Assembly: GCA_022844485.1 (NCBI GenBank)
Contig: JALHLQ010000006.1
Span: 122,386 to 186,385 of the forward strand
DNA: 64,000 bases
Reading direction: 5' to 3'
Origin: Xanthobacteraceae bacterium
Lineage (GTDB): Bacteria; Pseudomonadota; Alphaproteobacteria; Rhizobiales; Xanthobacteraceae
Shown here: positions 55,262 to 62,908 of the stretch, in pieces
How positions within the stretch are numbered: the stretch's first letter is position 1
Layout of the letters: every line of letters begins with the position of its first letter
Made by a program: the position numbers and the translations under genes
The notes under the pieces: generated by a model
Databases searched by the model: none
What the model was told of the DNA's origin: nothing
Seen by the model: the letters and a program-made list of their open reading frames with translations, nothing else

Positions 55262-56269
55262 ATGGACGGCGCAACGCTCGCCCTGCCGCTGCTCGCAGCC
55301 CTCGTCGGCGTCGCGCTGTTCTTTGATTTTCTCAACGGACTGCATGATGCGGCCAACTCGATTGCCACGATCGTTTCGACGCGCGTGTTGCGGCCGCAAT
55401 ACGCCGTCCTGTGGGCCGCGTTCTTCAATTTCGCCGCGCTGTTCGTCTTCGGCCTGCACGTCGCGACCACGATCGGCACCGGCATCATTTCGCCCAGCAT
55501 AGTCGATCCGCAGGTGGTGTTCGGGGCGCTGATGGGCGCGATCGTCTGGAACATCCTCACCTGGATCCTCGGGATTCCCAGCAGCAGCTCGCATGCGCTG
55601 ATCGGCGGGCTCCTCGGAGCGGGGATCGCGAAAGCGGGCTTCGGGGTCGTCGTCTGGTTCGGCGTGATCAAGACGGCAAGCGGAATCGTGCTGGCGCCCG
55701 TGCTCGGCATGCTGCTCGCCCTGTTCCTGACGCTGGCGGTGTCGTGGCTTTTCGTCCGCACGACGCCCTACAACGTCGACCAGGTCTTCCGCCTGCTTCA
55801 GTTTGTGTCGGCGTCGCTCTATTCGCTGGGCCATGGCGGCAACGACGCGCAGAAGACGATCGGCATCATCGCGGTGCTGCTCTACTCGCAAGGACTTCTC
55901 GGGAGCGAGTTCAGCATCCCCTATTGGGTGATCTTCACCTGTTACGCCGCCATGGGGCTCGGCACGCTGATGGGCGGCTGGCGCATCGTCAAGACCATGG
56001 GATCGCGCATCACCCGCCTGACCCCCGTGCAGGGCTTCTGCGCGGAGACCGGCGGCGCGATCATGCTGTTCGTCGCGACGCATTTCGGCGTGCCGGTCTC
56101 GACGACGCATACCATCACCGGCTCGATCATCGGGGTCGGCGCGGCGCGGCGCATGTCGGCGGTGCGCTGGAAAGTGGCGAACGACATCGTGTTCGCCTGG
56201 ATCATCACGATCCCGGCGGCGGCCTCGATCGCCGCGGTCTTCTATCTGCTCGCGGGGCTGTTGGGCTGA
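55262..56269 (+). CDS. Inorganic phosphate transporter (PiT)
   Basis: The 335-residue membrane protein has two PiT signature repeats, FLNGLHDAANSIATIVSTRV near the start and LGHGGNDAQKTIGIIAVLL in the second half, and about eight to ten hydrophobic segments. It imports phosphate coupled to protons or sodium. It forms an operon with the DUF47 gene. Confidence 0.94.
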   Translation: MDGATLALPLLAALVGVALFFDFLNGLHDAANSIATIVSTRVLRPQYAVLWAAFFNFAALFVFGLHVATTIGTGIISPSIVDPQVVFGALMGAIVWNILTWILGIPSSSSHALIGGLLGAGIAKAGFGVVVWFGVIKTASGIVLAPVLGMLLALFLTLAVSWLFVRTTPYNVDQVFRLLQFVSASLYSLGHGGNDAQKTIGIIAVLLYSQGLLGSEFSIPYWVIFTCYAAMGLGTLMGGWRIVKTMGSRITRLTPVQGFCAETGGAIMLFVATHFGVPVSTTHTITGSIIGVGAARRMSAVRWKVANDIVFAWIITIPAAASIAAVFYLLAGLLG

Positions 56270-56281
56270 GAATTTTGGTTT

Positions 56282-56328
56282 CGCGTGATCGTATCCGAAA
56301 ACCGGTCCCCACTTTTCGGGATCACGCG
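56282..56328. repeat. Dispersed intergenic palindrome (Hyphomicrobiales type)
   Basis: CGCGTGATC and GATCACGCG form a 9-bp outer stem, with CCGAAAA / TTTTCGG as an inner stem. It lies between the PiT gene and the sugar dehydrogenase gene. This palindrome type is common in intergenic regions of Bradyrhizobium relatives. Confidence 0.6.
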
Positions 56329-56379
56329 CGTGCAACCATTCGCCTGACGGGGCGTTCTGCGAAGGCCGGAGGCGGCGCC

Positions 56380-57318
56380 ATGCGCGTGTTCAAGATCGGG
56401 ATCATCGGCCTCGGCAAGATCGCGCAGGATCAGCACATCCCCGTCATCCAGGCCAATCCCGCGTTCGCGCTCGTGGCCGTCTCCAGCCAGCGCGGGCTGT
56501 CCGTCGCGGGCGTTCCGCATGCCTTCAAAAGCCACGGCGAGATGCTGGAGCGCGCGCCCGAACTCGACGCGGTCGCGATCTGCACGCCGCCGCAGGTGCG
56601 CCATGCGATCGCCCGCGAGGCGCTCGAGGCCGGCAAGCACGTCCTCCTCGAAAAGCCGCCGGCCGCCACGGTCAGCGAACTCGTCGACTTGAAGCGCCTT
56701 GCGGAGAAAGCGGGCAAGACGCTCTTCGCGACATGGCACTCGCAATGCAACCGGGCCGTCGACGAGGCGAAGCGCGCGCTCGCCGGGCAGGCAGTGAAGC
56801 GGCTGCATGTCGCGTGGAAGGAGGACGTGCGCCGCTGGCATCCCGGGCAGACATGGATCTGGGAGGCGGGAGGGTTCGGCGTCTTCGACCCCGGCGTCAA
56901 CGGCTTGTCGATCGTGACGCGCATCATGCCGGAGCCGGTCTTCGTGCGCCGCGCGGCGCTCGAATTCCCGGCAAACGCCGATGCGCCGATTGCGGCCACG
57001 CTCGAGCTTTCAACCGGCCGGCCCGGCGAGGAGTTTCGCGCCGAATTCGACTGGCGGCAGACCGGCACGCAAGTCTGGGACATCATGATCGAGACCGAGC
57101 GGGGGACGCGGCTCACGCTTGCCGAGGGCGGCCGCCGGCTCACCATCGACGGCGCGGTGGTCGCCGATGAGCCCGCGCGCGAATATCAGCGCATCTACGA
57201 GCGCTTCGCGGCGCTGCTGGCGGACGGGCAATCGGACGCGGACGACGCGCCTTTCCGGCTCGTCGCCGACGCGTTTCTCGTCGGCCGGCGCGTGACGGTC
57301 GAGCCGTTCCACCCCTAG
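56380..57318 (+). CDS. Gfo/Idh/MocA-family sugar 1-dehydrogenase
   Basis: The 312-residue protein has a Rossmann start (KIGIIGLGKIAQDQHIPVI), VAICTPPQVRHAIAREALEA and HVLLEKPPAATVSEL (the EKP motif), then WHSQCNRAVDEAKRALAG and WIWEAGGFGVFDPGVNGLSI. These segments match the L-arabinose / D-galactose 1-dehydrogenases that begin non-phosphorylative sugar oxidation, e.g. the Azospirillum enzyme. GGAGG lies before the ATG. It fits with the dehydratase and aldehyde dehydrogenase at 59342-62639. Confidence 0.88.
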   Translation: MRVFKIGIIGLGKIAQDQHIPVIQANPAFALVAVSSQRGLSVAGVPHAFKSHGEMLERAPELDAVAICTPPQVRHAIAREALEAGKHVLLEKPPAATVSELVDLKRLAEKAGKTLFATWHSQCNRAVDEAKRALAGQAVKRLHVAWKEDVRRWHPGQTWIWEAGGFGVFDPGVNGLSIVTRIMPEPVFVRRAALEFPANADAPIAATLELSTGRPGEEFRAEFDWRQTGTQVWDIMIETERGTRLTLAEGGRRLTIDGAVVADEPAREYQRIYERFAALLADGQSDADDAPFRLVADAFLVGRRVTVEPFHP

Positions 57319-57373
57319 TGCGGTTTCCGCTTCGATGGAATCGGCGACCGCTCTGGAAACTATTTGTTTTATC

Positions 57374-57416
57374 GCATTTTCTACGGCGAACCGGTTCCCA
57401 CTTCGCCGGAAAATGC
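57374..57416. repeat. Dispersed intergenic palindrome (Hyphomicrobiales type)
   Basis: GCATTTTC / GAAAATGC outer arms and CGGCGAA / TTCGCCG inner arms form a 43-base element. A degenerate relative lies at 17569-17601. Confidence 0.65.
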
Positions 57417-57519
57417 TTTAGCGCATGTTGCGTCGCGGACGTTGCGCGTCATGCGGATTCGAATGTCAGACAGCCTTCGGCATTCCCGCGCGGCGCTTTC
57501 GCTTCCGGCGGTTTGCGCT

Positions 57520-57622
57520 GTCCCCCTCTTGGCAAACGAGGGGGGACGGAGCGCCGGGCGGCGCACCGTAGTCAGAAGGGGTTCTGTTCGCAGAACCCCT
57601 GCGTCTCCTGGCGAGGAGACGC
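57520..57622. repeat. Three consecutive strong hairpins
   Basis: GTCCCCCTC pairs with GAGGGGGGAC (57520-57547, one bulge). AGGGGTTCTG-TTCG-CAGAACCCCT (57577-57600) is a perfect 10-bp stem with a TTCG loop. Directly after it GCGTCTCCT-GGCG-AGGAGACGC (57601-57622) is a perfect 9-bp stem. Together they make a compact structured block without a coding frame. Confidence 0.7.
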
Positions 57623-57974
57623 CGCGCCGACCGGCGCTCCGTCGCGGCGTTGTTTCAGCCTCGGGACCGTGCTTCCTGGGACGAGGCGGATCGGCTCTTC
57701 GCCGCCCTGAGCACGGAAGCTTTCGGCTTCCGCTCACCAGTCGCCAGTCCAGCCATTGAAGGCAGAACCCCATAGTGGGCCCGGACGGTTGACCCCAAGG
57801 CCACCCGAGTGCCCAGGCTGACGAGGCCCAAGCCCGCAGGCGCCGCATCCCGCTCCATCTTCCGAACGTCACCGGTTGACGCCCCTCAAGCGAGCAAGAC
57901 GCATGGAGGGAAGCAAACCGAGGGGCCGACGCGCAAGAGAAACGCATAAATTATTTTCAGTGGGCGTCGTGAGC

Positions 57975-58056
57975 GTAGGGTGGGCGAAGCGCCGAAGGCG
58001 CGCGCCCACGCAAGGAAAGAAAAGACGTGGGCTTCGCGCGGCGGAGCCCACCCTAC
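57975..58056. repeat. GTAGGGTGGGC-bounded repeat element
   Basis: The 82-base element begins GTAGGGTGGGC and ends with its exact reverse complement GCCCACCCTAC. The same ends occur in the elements at 61074-61200. Short non-coding elements of this type are scattered in Hyphomicrobiales genomes. Confidence 0.7.
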
Positions 58057-58284
58057 GGCGCCGGACCCCGGCTCTCGCTCCGGCTTCGCCTGCGCTCGGC
58101 CGGGGAACGGATTCATCGCACACTTCGTGTCCCGGGCGACTGGGGAGCGAAGCGGACGGAGACCCGGGACCTAACGCAAGACAAGCTGGACCGCGCTTCG
58201 CCAAGGACCTATATCGAGGGCCTTGCCTCGGACACATCGGTCCACGCCCCGTGTCCGGTCGCGCGCCCGACCGGGCGCTCTTGG

Positions 58285-58358
58285 TGGGGGATAGTTTAAC
58301 GGTAGAACAGCGGACTCTGACTCCGTTAGTCTAGGTTCGAATCCTAGTCCCCCAGCCA
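58285..58358 (+). tRNA. tRNA-Gln (anticodon CTG)
   Basis: The 74 bases fold as a complete tRNA: acceptor stem TGGGGGA / TCCCCCA, D-arm with AACGGTAGA, anticodon stem-loop GCGGA-CTCTGAC-TCCGT with anticodon CTG, T-arm with GGTTCGAATCC, discriminator G and encoded CCA. It reads CAG codons. Toxin-antitoxin remnants begin 27 bases downstream. Confidence 0.95.
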
Positions 58359-58384
58359 CTCCGCCTTCCGACAGCAGCATCGAC

Positions 58385-58588
58385 ATGAAGATCAAGGTCG
58401 TGGTGCACGAAGCGGAGGAAGGCGGTTTCTGAGCCGAGGTGCCTGCGATCCCCGGCTGCTGCACTCAAGGCGAGACGATGGACGAGTTGATCCGCAATCT
58501 TCACGAGGCGATCGAAGGCTGTCCCTCAGTCGAGATCGCTGCGCCGAAACCGGGCGGCAGGGAGCACCTTCTCGACATTGCGACATGA
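58385..58588 (+). pseudogene. hicB-type antitoxin gene with in-frame stop
   Basis: Reading from ATG 58385 gives MKIKVVVHEAEEGGF, then TGA (58430-58432), then in the same frame AEVPAIPGCCTQGETMDEL and continuing to a TGA at 58586-58588. The whole matches HicB antitoxins, where the residue after GGF is usually Trp, so TGG has become TGA. The gene overlaps the hicA remnant by ATGA, the normal hicBA layout. About 67 residues if read through. Confidence 0.75.
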
Positions 58589-58638
58589 AACCTCTCTCCG
58601 GCCGCGAGTTCACCCGCACGACCGAGCGGCACGGCGTT
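58585..58638 (+). pseudogene. hicA-type toxin gene remnant (5' end only)
   Basis: From ATG 58585 the first 17 residues, MKPLSGREFTRTTERHG, resemble the start of HicA mRNA interferases. After this the homology stops at the 3' end of the oppositely oriented HEPN remnant (stop at 58638-58640). The catalytic His and the rest of the toxin are gone. Confidence 0.65.
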
Positions 58639-58950
58639 CATGCCTCCGGCGGCCCGAGTTCTTCAAGCAAGGCGGAGACCGCGGCGTGCAAATCCCTGCA
58701 TTTGGCTTGCGTGTTGTCCCAGACCTTTTCGTGATCGACCACCGCGTAGCCGCGAATGAGCGGCAAGCGCCGGCGATGCCTTTGCAAGCCGGCTCAAGGC
58801 CTCGCCGATGATGGTGAACTGCCGCTCCACTGCCGCGCGCACCAGCTTGTTGCGCGCATAGCCAGCCGGGCTTTCACCGGCGACGAATTCCTCGATTGCA
58901 GCGGTGGCCTGTTGGATGTCCCACAGGTAGGCGCGCGGATCACGTTCCAT
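58638..58950 (-). pseudogene. HEPN (DUF86) toxin gene with internal deletion and frameshift
   Basis: From ATG 58950 the frame reads MERDPRAYLWDIQQATAAIE and VERQFTIIGEALSRLAKASPALA as in DUF86 HEPN toxins, then loses similarity and stops at 58663. One base out of frame the family end resumes as PLIRGYAVVDHEKVW to LLEELGPPEA, stop at 58638. About 45 bases with the Arg-x4-6-His RNase motif are missing, and the remaining LIHGY-type motif has Arg for His. It overlaps the MNT gene by 11 bases. Confidence 0.75.
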
Positions 58951-59251
58951 AGACGAGCTCACGGGACCGGTTGATCGCTGCGCGGATGTAGGGGTTTTTG
59001 ACCGCCGATAATTCGACCAGATCGACCTTGCGTCCCAGGAGCTTTTCCAACGCCTCGGCGAAATCGAAAAAACGATCCAGCGACGCCGTTCGGCTGTCCG
59101 GATCGAACTCCACCAGGAAATCGGCATCGCTGGTCGCGGGATCGAAATCGTCGCCGCGGGCGGCCGAGCCGAACACCTCCAGCCGCGCCACGCCGTAGCA
59201 ACGGCAAAGCGCCGCAAGGTCCGGGCGGCGTTTGGCGATGTCCTCGTGCAT
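58940..59251 (-). CDS. MNT-family nucleotidyltransferase antitoxin
   Basis: The 103-residue protein has the minimal nucleotidyltransferase motif VFGSAARGDDFDPATSDADF followed by LVEFDP, with GS and two Asp of the active site. In HEPN/MNT pairs this protein neutralises the HEPN RNase, sometimes by AMP transfer. Its partner here is broken, so it is an intact antitoxin gene left without a toxin. It starts at ATG 59251. Confidence 0.87.
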   Translation of the reverse strand: MHEDIAKRRPDLAALCRCYGVARLEVFGSAARGDDFDPATSDADFLVEFDPDSRTASLDRFFDFAEALEKLLGRKVDLVELSAVKNPYIRAAINRSRELVYGT

Positions 59252-59341
59252 CAGCGGCTCCCGTTTCGCGTCGGTTAGCGGCGCTTCTTAGCATGATTCA
59301 TCGCCCTTGCTGCTCGGCTATGCCGGGACCGGGCAGCGCCC

Positions 59342-61045
59342 TCACCCCCTCAACACGCTGAAATCGCACCCCTCATCCGCGCCGAGGATCTGCTCGGCAT
59401 AGAGGCGGCCGTAGCCGCGCGCGGGCGCGGGCGGGCGCGTCGATGGCGCGCTCGCGCGGCGGCAGGCGAGCTCGGCCTCGTCCACGAGCAACTCGATCTT
59501 CTTGTGCTTCACCGAAAGACGGATGCGGTCGCCCGTGCGCACGAGCCCGAGCGGGCCGCCTGAAGCCGCATCCGGCGTCACATGCAGCACGATGGTGCCG
59601 AAGGCGGTACCGCTCATGCGCGCGTCGGAAATGCGGATCATGTCCTTGACGCCGCGCGCGGCGAGCTTCTTCGGGATCGGCAGATATCCCGCCTCCGGCA
59701 TCGCGTCGGCACTGTGCGGACCCGCGTTCTGCAGCACCAGGATGTCGTTCGGCTCGACCTCGAGCGCAGGATCATCGACGCGCGCAGCGAGATCGGCCAG
59801 CGAGGAGAACACCACCGCCCTGCCCTCGTTCTCGAACAGTTTCGCATCCGCCGCCGAGCGCTTGAGGATCGCGCCCTTGGGCGCGAGGTTTCCGAACAGC
59901 GCGACGAGACCGCCGGCCGCTTCCAGCGGCTTGTCGCGCGCGGCGATGATCGTGCGGTCGACGAAGGCGTCCTTGTCGGCCTCAAGACGCTGGCGCAGCG
60001 TCTCCCCGGTGACCGTCATGCAGTCGAGATGGAGAAGCGGCGCAAGCTCGCGCAGCACCGCACCCATGGCGCCGGCGGCGTAGAAATCCTCCATGTAGCC
60101 GTTGCCGACCGGCTTTAAGTTCACGAGCACGGGCGTCGTGTCCGACAATTCGTTCAGCTGCTGCAGCGAGACCTTGATGCCGGCGCGGCCGGCAATGGCC
60201 GTGAGATGAATGATGGCGTTGGTCGAGCCGCCGAGCGCGAGCAGGACGCGCAGCGCGTTCGCGACGGATTTTTCCGTGACGATCCTGTCCGGCGTAAGCT
60301 GCGAGCCGATCAGCCGCACGGCGGCGGCGCCGGTCGCTTCCGCCGCGCGCAGGCGATCGGCATGCACGGCCGGGATCGCCGCCGTGCCGGGCACCGTCAT
60401 GCCGAGCGCCTCGGCGATGCAGGCCATGGTGGAGGCCGTGCCCATGACTGCGCAAGTGCCGGCGGTCACCGACAGGTTGCCTTCGACCTTGGAGATTTCC
60501 TCGGCGTCGATCTCGCCCGCGCGATAGCGCGCCCAGAAGCGGCGGCAATCGGTGCAGGCGCCGAGCCGCTCGCCGCGATGGCGGCCGGTCATCATCGGCC
60601 CGGCGACCAACTGGATCGCGGGACGATTGGCGGACACCGCGCCCATGAGCTGCGCCGGCACGGTCTTGTCGCAGCCGCCGAGCAGCACGACGGCGTCCAT
60701 CGGCTGCGCGCGGATCATCTCCTCGGTGTCCATCGACATCAGGTTGCGGTATTTCAGGCTCGTCGGATGCAGAAACACTTCGCCGAGCGAGATGGTCGGG
60801 AATTCGAGCGGCAGCGCGCCCGATGCAAGCACGCCGCGCTTCACCGCGTCGAGCAGCTCCGGAAAGTGGCGATGGCAGTTGTTGAAGCCCGAGGGCGTGT
60901 GCGCGATGCCCACCACCGGCTTCTTCAGCATCTCGCGCGAGAAGCCCATCGACTGCGCGAAGGAGCGGCGCAGATAGAGCGAGAAGTCGCGGTCGCCGTA
61001 ATTGGTGAGGCCGTGGGCGATGCCGGTGGTCTTGTCTTCAGTCAT
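59342..61045 (-). CDS. IlvD/Edd-family dehydratase, probably sugar-acid (arabonate-type)
   Basis: The 567-residue protein has the three cysteine motifs of the iron-sulfur site: LLGGCDKTVPAQLMGA, GACTDCRRFWARYRAGEI and VTAGTCAVMGTASTMACI, plus ISDARMSGTAFGTIVLHV. Starting YGDRDFSLYLRRSFAQSMGF, it resembles L-arabonate and related sugar-acid dehydratases more than biosynthetic IlvD. It would dehydrate the aldonic acid made after the dehydrogenase at 56380 and precedes an aldehyde dehydrogenase. Substrate is inference. Confidence 0.88.
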   Translation of the reverse strand: MTEDKTTGIAHGLTNYGDRDFSLYLRRSFAQSMGFSREMLKKPVVGIAHTPSGFNNCHRHFPELLDAVKRGVLASGALPLEFPTISLGEVFLHPTSLKYRNLMSMDTEEMIRAQPMDAVVLLGGCDKTVPAQLMGAVSANRPAIQLVAGPMMTGRHRGERLGACTDCRRFWARYRAGEIDAEEISKVEGNLSVTAGTCAVMGTASTMACIAEALGMTVPGTAAIPAVHADRLRAAEATGAAAVRLIGSQLTPDRIVTEKSVANALRVLLALGGSTNAIIHLTAIAGRAGIKVSLQQLNELSDTTPVLVNLKPVGNGYMEDFYAAGAMGAVLRELAPLLHLDCMTVTGETLRQRLEADKDAFVDRTIIAARDKPLEAAGGLVALFGNLAPKGAILKRSAADAKLFENEGRAVVFSSLADLAARVDDPALEVEPNDILVLQNAGPHSADAMPEAGYLPIPKKLAARGVKDMIRISDARMSGTAFGTIVLHVTPDAASGGPLGLVRTGDRIRLSVKHKKIELLVDEAELACRRASAPSTRPPAPARGYGRLYAEQILGADEGCDFSVLRG

Positions 61046-61073
61046 CGATCTGCACTCTATTCACCTCTCGCCG

Positions 61074-61200
61074 GCGTGGGCACGCGCCTGCGGCGCTTTG
61101 CCCACCCTACATATCTAAATTTCGTAGGGTGGGCTTCGCGCAAGCGAAGCCCACGCGTTTATCGCGTGGGCACGCGCCTGCGGCGCTTTGCCCACCCTAC
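61074..61200. repeat. GTAGGGTGGGC-type elements with 37-bp direct repeats
   Basis: A 37-bp sequence ending GCCCACCCTAC occurs at 61074-61110 and again at 61164-61200. Between them lies an inverted copy of the ends, GTAGGGTGGGC at 61124-61134. These elements fill the gap between the dehydratase start and the aldehyde dehydrogenase end, and the last bases supply the TAG stop of the latter (61197-61199). Confidence 0.85.
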
Positions 61201-62639
61201 AGTTTCGTCTTTATATACTTCGGCTCGAGGTAATCACGAATGCCGAGCGAGCCGCCCTCGCGGCCCATGCCGCTCTCCTTGACGCCGCCGAAGGGCGCTT
61301 CCGCCGTGGCGAGCAGCATGTCGTTGACGCCGACCATGCCGGCCTCGATCGCCTCGGCGGCGAGCGTCGCCGTGCGGAGACTCTTCGAGAAGACATAGCT
61401 CGCCAGGCCGAAGGGCAGCGAATTCGCGCGCGCGATCACGTCGTCGAAATCGCGGAAGGTGGCGATCGGAGCGATCGGCGCGAACGGCTCCTCGATCATG
61501 ATGCGCGCGTGATCCGGCACGCAGCCGAGCACCGTCGGCTCGTAGAAGAACCCGCGGTTGAAGCCGGCGGGCGCGCGGCCGCCGGCGAGAAGCTCGGCGC
61601 CCTTCTCGATCGCATCGGCGACGAGCGTCTTCGTCGTCTCGAGCCCGCGCGCATTGGCGAGCGGCCCCATGGTGACGCCCTCCTCGCAGCCGCGCCCGAG
61701 CTTCAGGCCTTTCGCCACTTCCGCAAAACGCTTCGCGAACGGCTCATAGACGTTCTCGTGCACGTAGAAACGGCTCGGCGAGATGCAGACCTGGCCGCAG
61801 TTGCGGAATTTCGCCGCGGCGGCGGCTTCGGCCGCCTTGATCACATCGGCGTCCTCGAACACCAGCACGGGCGCGTGGCCGCCAAGCTCCATCGAGACCT
61901 TCTTCACGCCGTCGGCCGCGAGCCGCAGCATATCCTTGCCGACCGGCACCGAGCCGGTGAGCGAGACCTTGCGCACGATCGGCGAGCGGATCAGGTGCTC
62001 GGCGATCTTGCGCGAATTGCCGGTGACGAGATTGACCGCGCCGGCGGGAAGGCCCGCGTCATGGCAGGCCTGGATGATGCCCATGCAACTGCCGGGCGCT
62101 TCGCCCGCGGGCTTCACGATGATCGCGCAGCCCGCGCCGAGCGCGGCGGCGATCTTTCGCGCCGGCAGGAGCGCGGGGAAATTCCAGGCCGAGAAGGCCG
62201 CGACCACGCCGACCGGCTGATAGATCACGCTCAGGCGCACGTCCGGCTGCCGGCCTTCGATCAACTGGCCATAGATGCGCTTCGTCTCCTCCGCGTACCA
62301 TTCGAACTGATCGGCGGTGGCGCCCCATTCGGCGCGCGCTTCGGCCAACGGCTTTCCGGTCTCGCCCGACATCAGTTGCGCGAGCGGCTCGATGCGTTCC
62401 CGGATCAATTCGGCGACCTTGCGCAGCTTCGCGCCCCGCTCCCAGGGCTGCGTCCGGCGCCATGCGGCGAAGCCCTTCTCGGCCGATGTCAGCGCGCGAT
62501 CGAGATCGTCCGCCGTGGCGTCCGGAATTTGTCCGAGAACGTCCTCGGTCGCGGGGTCGACGACCGACTTGGTGCCGCGCCCGGCCGAGGGTCCCCACGT
62601 TCCGCCGATATAAAGTCCGAAATCCTGATAGCCGTACAT
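61197..62639 (-). CDS. NAD(P)-dependent aldehyde dehydrogenase
   Basis: The 480-residue enzyme has cofactor-site segment SAWNFPALLPARKIAAALGA, catalytic Glu in MELGGHAPVLVFEDAD and catalytic Cys in RNCGQVCISPSRFYVHE. It resembles succinate-semialdehyde and alpha-ketoglutarate-semialdehyde dehydrogenases; the latter is the last step of non-phosphorylative pentose oxidation, which fits the neighbours. Start is ATG 62639. The stop lies inside a repeat element, so the final residues (KTKL) may be altered by it. Confidence 0.92.
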   Translation of the reverse strand: MYGYQDFGLYIGGTWGPSAGRGTKSVVDPATEDVLGQIPDATADDLDRALTSAEKGFAAWRRTQPWERGAKLRKVAELIRERIEPLAQLMSGETGKPLAEARAEWGATADQFEWYAEETKRIYGQLIEGRQPDVRLSVIYQPVGVVAAFSAWNFPALLPARKIAAALGAGCAIIVKPAGEAPGSCMGIIQACHDAGLPAGAVNLVTGNSRKIAEHLIRSPIVRKVSLTGSVPVGKDMLRLAADGVKKVSMELGGHAPVLVFEDADVIKAAEAAAAAKFRNCGQVCISPSRFYVHENVYEPFAKRFAEVAKGLKLGRGCEEGVTMGPLANARGLETTKTLVADAIEKGAELLAGGRAPAGFNRGFFYEPTVLGCVPDHARIMIEEPFAPIAPIATFRDFDDVIARANSLPFGLASYVFSKSLRTATLAAEAIEAGMVGVNDMLLATAEAPFGGVKESGMGREGGSLGIRDYLEPKYIKTKL

Positions 62640-62644
62640 CGCTC

Positions 62645-62907
62645 TATGTCCTCTCCCGCCACCTTCGGCGGCGAATTCCAGAACCCGCGCCCCCTAAAAA
62701 CGGGGAAGTCGGCGCAAAGCGCCAGGTGGGGGTCAGAGTTGGGGTGAGGAATGACCCCCACCCGATTTGCTTCGCAAATCGACCTCCCCCTTCTAGGGGG
62801 AGGTGAACGTATATGTCCTCTCCCGCCACCTTCGGCGGCGAATTCCACGACCCCCACCCGATTTGCTTCGCAAATCGACCTCCCCCTTCTAGGGGGAGGT
62901 GAACGTA
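62645..62907. repeat. Duplicated double-hairpin repeats (36-bp and 59-bp direct repeats)
   Basis: A 36-bp sequence repeats at 62645-62680 and 62812-62847, and a 59-bp sequence at 62753-62811 and 62849-62907, all perfect. Each 59-bp copy holds two hairpins: CGATTTGC-TTC-GCAAATCG and CCTCCCCC-TTCTA-GGGGGAGG. The block fills the space between the ThDP enzyme stop and the aldehyde dehydrogenase start and has no gene. Confidence 0.88.
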
Positions 62908-62908
62908 C

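Larger units (their letters stand above)
57319..58284. other. 966-bp gene-free, repeat- and hairpin-rich region
   Basis: No credible gene lies between the dehydrogenase and tRNA-Gln. The region holds an intergenic palindrome (57374-57416), three strong hairpins (57520-57622), a GTAGGGTGGGC element (57975-58056) and a stretch at about 57740-57950 whose wording I associate with repeated sequence in related genomes, which I cannot confirm. Open frames here are Arg/Pro/Ser-rich and look like GC-driven artefacts. Confidence 0.6.

Noticed and set aside
53619..55274. 551-codon minus-strand frame extending the SDR gene
   Set aside because: The extra N-terminal 280 residues lie antisense to the DUF47 gene and have no similarity; the SDR begins at 54431.
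55411..57318. 635-codon plus-strand frame reading out of frame through PiT into the sugar dehydrogenase
   Set aside because: Only the part from 56380 has family motifs and a ribosome site; the upstream part is PiT in the wrong frame.
57381..57947. Minus-strand frame of 188 codons in the repeat-rich gap
   Set aside because: Low-complexity composition, overlaps a palindrome and several hairpins, no ribosome site and no family recognised.
61188..62747. 519-codon plus-strand open frame
   Set aside because: It mirrors the aldehyde dehydrogenase, whose catalytic motifs are clear on the minus strand.
62645..62907. Repeats considered as a CRISPR array
   Set aside because: Only two copies of each unit, of different lengths, with no regular unique spacers and no cas genes.
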